The position numbers were made by a program, and so were the translations under genes. Of a stretch of 17,643 bases of DNA, positions 14,627-17,643 are shown one piece after another (position 1 is the stretch's first letter; each line of letters begins with the position of its first letter). Origin of the DNA: CBDVBZ01 sp965372355 (GTDB taxonomy: Bacteria > Krumholzibacteriota > Krumholzibacteriia > WVZY01); contig CBDVBZ010000075.1 in NCBI GenBank assembly GCA_965372355.1, positions 1 through 17,643 on the forward strand. Reading direction: 5' to 3'. Below the pieces are notes generated by a model. The model was not told the DNA's origin, ran no database searches, and was given only the letters and a program-made list of their open reading frames with translations.

Positions 14627-14725
14627 ATGAATAATGAAGTGCGAGACGCCCTGGCTGCCCGCCGAAGGTATCAGATTTTGGAGGTTGCCCAGGCTATCGG
14701 AAACGTCGGGGTGATATCAGTGTGA
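14627..14725 (+). CDS. Possible small protein, 32 residues, not recognised
   Basis: ATG 14627 is preceded at eight bases by AAGGAGGT, an ideal ribosome binding site, and opens a 32-codon frame ending TGA at 14723-14725. The peptide starts MNNEVRDALAARRRYQILEV and ends AQAIGNVGVISV: a charged, arginine-rich first half and a more hydrophobic end, too short and polar for a clear membrane helix. It lies between the divergently read isocitrate dehydrogenase and the pump gene that converges on it. No convincing promoter was seen upstream. It could be a real small protein, a leader peptide, or the preserved start of a truncated gene. The strength of the ribosome site is the only real evidence. Confidence 0.4.
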   Translation: MNNEVRDALAARRRYQILEVAQAIGNVGVISV

Positions 14726-14752
14726 CCCAATCGTGCCCAAACTGATGCCGCG

Positions 14753-17643
14753 TTACTCGCGGCTATTGGGAGCGAACCACTTGTAGATCGCTGGCACGAC
14801 GAGGAGCGTGAGCGCCGTCGACGTAACGAGCCCAGCCGTTACAACCGTTGCCAGCGGCCGCTGGACCTCACTACCGATACCAGTTGCAAAGAGCAACGGG
14901 ATCATCCCGAGGGCCGCCGCAAATGCGGTCATGAGGACGGGGCGCAGCCTGAGGCATGCCCCCTGCACCGATGCTTCGTCCACCGGCAGTCCTTCCCGGA
15001 TGAGTTGGTTGAGGTAAGTTACCAGCACGATTCCGTTCAGGAGCGCGATGCCGAAGAGCGCGATGAACCCCACCGATGCCGGCACCGAGAGGTTCTGGCC
15101 TGTCGCCCACAACCCGACCACACCACCGACGAGCGCCAACGGAATATTGAGAAAAATGAGCAACGTGTTCTTCATCGACTTGAAGCTCGAAAACAGGAAA
15201 AAGAAAATGATCATGAGTGTGATCGGGATCACGACCGCCAGGCGTCGGTTGGCCTCCTGCTGCAGTCTGAACTGGCCGCCCCACGTGGCCAGGTACCCGG
15301 CTGGCAGCTGCACGCGTTCCGCAATGGCCTCCTTCCCTTCCGCAACGAAGCTGCCGATGTCGCGACCGGTGACGTTGCACTGGATCGTGATGAATCGTTG
15401 GTTGTTCTCGCGGGTGATCTGCCGAGGGCCGGTCACTTCCTCTATCCGAGCGAGCTCGTGTAGCGGCACATTGGCACCTTCCGGCGTTTGAACGAGCAGC
15501 TTCTTGATGGCACCCGCGTCGCTTCGGTACTCCGGATCGAAGCGAACGAGGATGTCGAAGCGACGAATCCCTTCGAAGACCTGGCTCGCCACCTCACCAC
15601 CCACCGCGGCGCGCACCACTTCCTGGACGTCGGAGACATTAATGCCGTGTCGGGCAATCGCGTGCCGATCCACCTGAATGAGCAACTGCGGTGTCCCGCT
15701 GACCTGGTCGACCTGAACATCGGCTGCCCCAGGTATGCTCCGTACAACAGCCGCTATTTCGTCCGCTTTGCGCTTCAAGACGTCGAGATCGTCGCCGAAG
15801 AGTTTGATCGCCAGCTCCGCACGGATCCCCTCGAGGAGCTCGTCCACGGCCATACGGATGGGCTGCGTAAAGCTCGTCAACACCCCTGGCACATACCCCA
15901 GCTCTTCGCGGATGATCTTTTGGAGCGCTTCCTGGGTTCGGGCTCGCCACTCCTCTTTCGGTCTGAGCAAGATATACATCTCGGCGTTGTTGATCGGATC
16001 GGTGTGCGCTCCCACCTCTCCCCGGCCGATGCGCGAGACGACGCCGGTGATCTCCGGGATCTTCATCAGTCGCCGTTCAACGAGGAGCGTCGTCTTCGTA
16101 CTCTCCCTGAGCGAAATCGATGGGGCCATCGTCAGCCGAAGCACCATCGTTCCCTCCTGCAGCTCGGGTGTGAACTCGGACCCCAGCTGTGGAAATACCG
16201 TGATGCCCACAACAACCATGACCAGAACCAGTCCGACGGCCAAGAACCGCTTCCGCACGAGGAATGTAATGACCGGTCGATAGATTGTCAGGAGAGAGCG
16301 CAGCACCCATATGTCGCCGTGGCCCCCGCTCCGCGCCCGCTTGGGTCTTCGCATGAGGAACGAGGACAACACCGGCGTGAGAAACACACCAAAAATCAAC
16401 GAGCCTGTCATTGCGAGTGCGACCGTGTACGCGAGCGGACGGAACGTCTTGCCCTCGACCCCCTGCAGTGTGAACAGGGGGATAAAGACGATGATGATGA
16501 TCACGATGGCGAAGGTGATCGGCCGCACGACTTCGGTGCAGGCCCGCCCGACCACGCGGACCACGGGTTCGGTATCCCGAGAATCGCGCAACATGCGATC
16601 GACGTTCTCGACGATCACCACACTGCCGTCAACCATCATGCCGATCGCAATCGCAAGCCCGCCGAAGGACATGAGGTTGGCGGAGATCCCGAACAATTTC
16701 ATCCCGAGCATGGCGAAGAGCACGGAGAACGGGATGGCCATCGCCACGACAAAACTCGATCGGAATCCTCCGAGGAAGATGAGCAGGATAACAATCACAA
16801 GAACGATCCCCTCGAGGAGGGCGCGGCTCACCGTCTCGATACACGCCTCAACGAGCGTCTTCTGCTCGTAGTAGGGCACGATCTTGATGCCTTCGGGTAG
16901 AATCGCGTTGATCTCTTCCATCTTCTCTTCGACGCTGGCAATCACCGTTGATGAATTCGTGCCGAATAATTTCACGACCATGCCGGAGATGACCTCGCCG
17001 ATACCATTGCGGGTCTGAACGCCGCGTCGGACGGCGCCGCCGACACGTACCACCGCCAGCTGCTTCAGGTAGACCGGTGTTCCGTCTTCGGTCTTAATAA
17101 TGATGTTCTCGAGATCCTCGATCGAGGAGGCGAGACCCACCGAGCGGACGATATACTCCTCGGCGTTCTTCTCGATGAACTGCGCGCCAACGTTGAGATT
17201 GTTCGCGCGGATGTTCTCAACGACCTCGTTGATAGTCACTTCGTACTGAAGCAAGGCATTTGGATTGATGACCACGTGAAACTGTTTCTCGTAGCCACCG
17301 ATGCCGAGCACTTCGGTGACCCCGGGCACCGTCTGGAGGTGAAACTTGATGAGCCAATCCTGGATGGTCCGGAGCTCCTCGAGGCTGTACGTCCCTGTCT
17401 CATCCTCGAGGTAGTAGAAAAGAATGAGTCCCATCCCTGTCGATATGGGCCCCATGATCGGTTCGCCGAAGCCTTCGGGAATCTGCTCGCGTGCCTCCTG
17501 GAGCCGCTCGTTCACGAGCTGCCGGGCAAAATAGATATCCGTGCCATCCTCGAAGTAGACGTTGACGACGGAGAGGCCAAAGTTCGAGACCGACCGGATC
17601 TGTCTAACGGCCGGGAGTCCGTTCATCGAGACCTCGACCGGGT
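14753..17643 (-). CDS. CusA/CzcA-family heavy-metal efflux RND transporter, N-terminal end missing at window edge
   Basis: About 962 residues are visible; the family has around 1030-1050, so roughly the first 75-80 lie beyond 17643. Visible parts include the porter domain start NGLPAVRQIRSVSNFGLSVV, FLGGFRSSFVVAMAIPFSVL, the membrane signature AIAIGMMVDGSVVIVEN (about visible residues 325-341), GVEGKTFRPLAYTVALAMTG, and the last helices (MTAFAAALGMIPLLFATGIG). It is the inner-membrane proton/metal antiporter of a tripartite pump that exports cations from the periplasm. Zinc/cobalt-type pumps have DFG...VDG...VEN in the signature; here Ala replaces the first Asp, as in CusA (AIGAMVDAAIVMIEN), so Cu(I)/Ag(I) or another soft cation is the better guess. 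Partner membrane-fusion and outer-membrane genes would lie upstream, outside the window. Confidence 0.93.
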   Translation of the reverse strand, partial: PVEVSMNGLPAVRQIRSVSNFGLSVVNVYFEDGTDIYFARQLVNERLQEAREQIPEGFGEPIMGPISTGMGLILFYYLEDETGTYSLEELRTIQDWLIKFHLQTVPGVTEVLGIGGYEKQFHVVINPNALLQYEVTINEVVENIRANNLNVGAQFIEKNAEEYIVRSVGLASSIEDLENIIIKTEDGTPVYLKQLAVVRVGGAVRRGVQTRNGIGEVISGMVVKLFGTNSSTVIASVEEKMEEINAILPEGIKIVPYYEQKTLVEACIETVSRALLEGIVLVIVILLIFLGGFRSSFVVAMAIPFSVLFAMLGMKLFGISANLMSFGGLAIAIGMMVDGSVVIVENVDRMLRDSRDTEPVVRVVGRACTEVVRPITFAIVIIIIVFIPLFTLQGVEGKTFRPLAYTVALAMTGSLIFGVFLTPVLSSFLMRRPKRARSGGHGDIWVLRSLLTIYRPVITFLVRKRFLAVGLVLVMVVVGITVFPQLGSEFTPELQEGTMVLRLTMAPSISLRESTKTTLLVERRLMKIPEITGVVSRIGRGEVGAHTDPINNAEMYILLRPKEEWRARTQEALQKIIREELGYVPGVLTSFTQPIRMAVDELLEGIRAELAIKLFGDDLDVLKRKADEIAAVVRSIPGAADVQVDQVSGTPQLLIQVDRHAIARHGINVSDVQEVVRAAVGGEVASQVFEGIRRFDILVRFDPEYRSDAGAIKKLLVQTPEGANVPLHELARIEEVTGPRQITRENNQRFITIQCNVTGRDIGSFVAEGKEAIAERVQLPAGYLATWGGQFRLQQEANRRLAVVIPITLMIIFFFLFSSFKSMKNTLLIFLNIPLALVGGVVGLWATGQNLSVPASVGFIALFGIALLNGIVLVTYLNQLIREGLPVDEASVQGACLRLRPVLMTAFAAALGMIPLLFATGIGSEVQRPLATVVTAGLVTSTALTLLVVPAIYKWFAPNSRE

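Noticed and set aside
15488..16900. 470-codon open frame on the plus strand opposite the RND pump
   Set aside because: Its composition is a His/Asp/Arg-rich artefact of reading the reverse of a strongly conserved membrane protein; no motif or ribosome site.
1..17643. CRISPR array, prophage, transposase or rRNA/tRNA genes
   Set aside because: No regularly spaced direct repeats, transposase or phage proteins, or structural RNA signatures were seen anywhere in the window.

Overview
The window looks like chromosome from a Gram-negative bacterium of moderately high G+C (judged by eye). Supporting signs are two lipoproteins with clear lipoboxes, a CusA-type RND pump and exported c-type cytochromes. 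A serine/threonine kinase fused to TPRs and a reaction-centre-type cytochrome joined to a TPR are common in deep-branching phyla such as Acidobacteriota, Gemmatimonadota and the Krumholzibacteria/Eisenbacteria/Zixibacteria groups. I cannot assign a phylum from this sequence.

Left edge (1-1950): the last residues of the GTPase TypA/BipA are followed by a visibly A+T-richer block of minus-strand genes: a nickel superoxide dismutase with its own export signal, a nitroreductase, and a headless remnant of an isochorismatase-family hydrolase. Two attC-like sites, one after the dismutase and one overlapping the nitroreductase stop codon, make the block resemble a piece of an integron gene-cassette array without a visible integrase. 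A minus-strand terminator closes it.

Centre-left (1951-8242): a membrane serine/threonine kinase with C-terminal TPRs (minus) is divergent from a plus-strand run of five genes: a PhzF-like protein, a di-haem reaction-centre-type cytochrome c, a small haem-binding protein, an RlmB/TrmH-type rRNA methyltransferase and an HD-domain protein. The last two are clearly coupled (12 bases apart, second gene probably starting at TTG). The PhzF-like and HD-domain proteins each appear to lack one hallmark active-site residue.

Centre-right (8243-12250): an arylsulfotransferase-like lipoprotein (minus), a gene-poor stretch holding the tail of a decayed NTF2/SnoaL-like gene, an unrecognised 171-residue protein, a MOSC-domain protein, and a DUF4197 lipoprotein (minus).

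Right (12251-17643): a monomeric NADP-dependent isocitrate dehydrogenase (minus) whose probable promoter carries a perfect 12-base palindrome in its spacer; a 32-codon ORF with an ideal ribosome binding site; and most of a CusA/CzcA-family metal efflux pump running off the right edge, with a signature closer to the monovalent-cation (CusA) type.

Most of the window is ordinary housekeeping and accessory content. I see no clear multi-gene system of a new kind. The most unusual point is the probable mobile-cassette setting of a secreted-type NiSOD.
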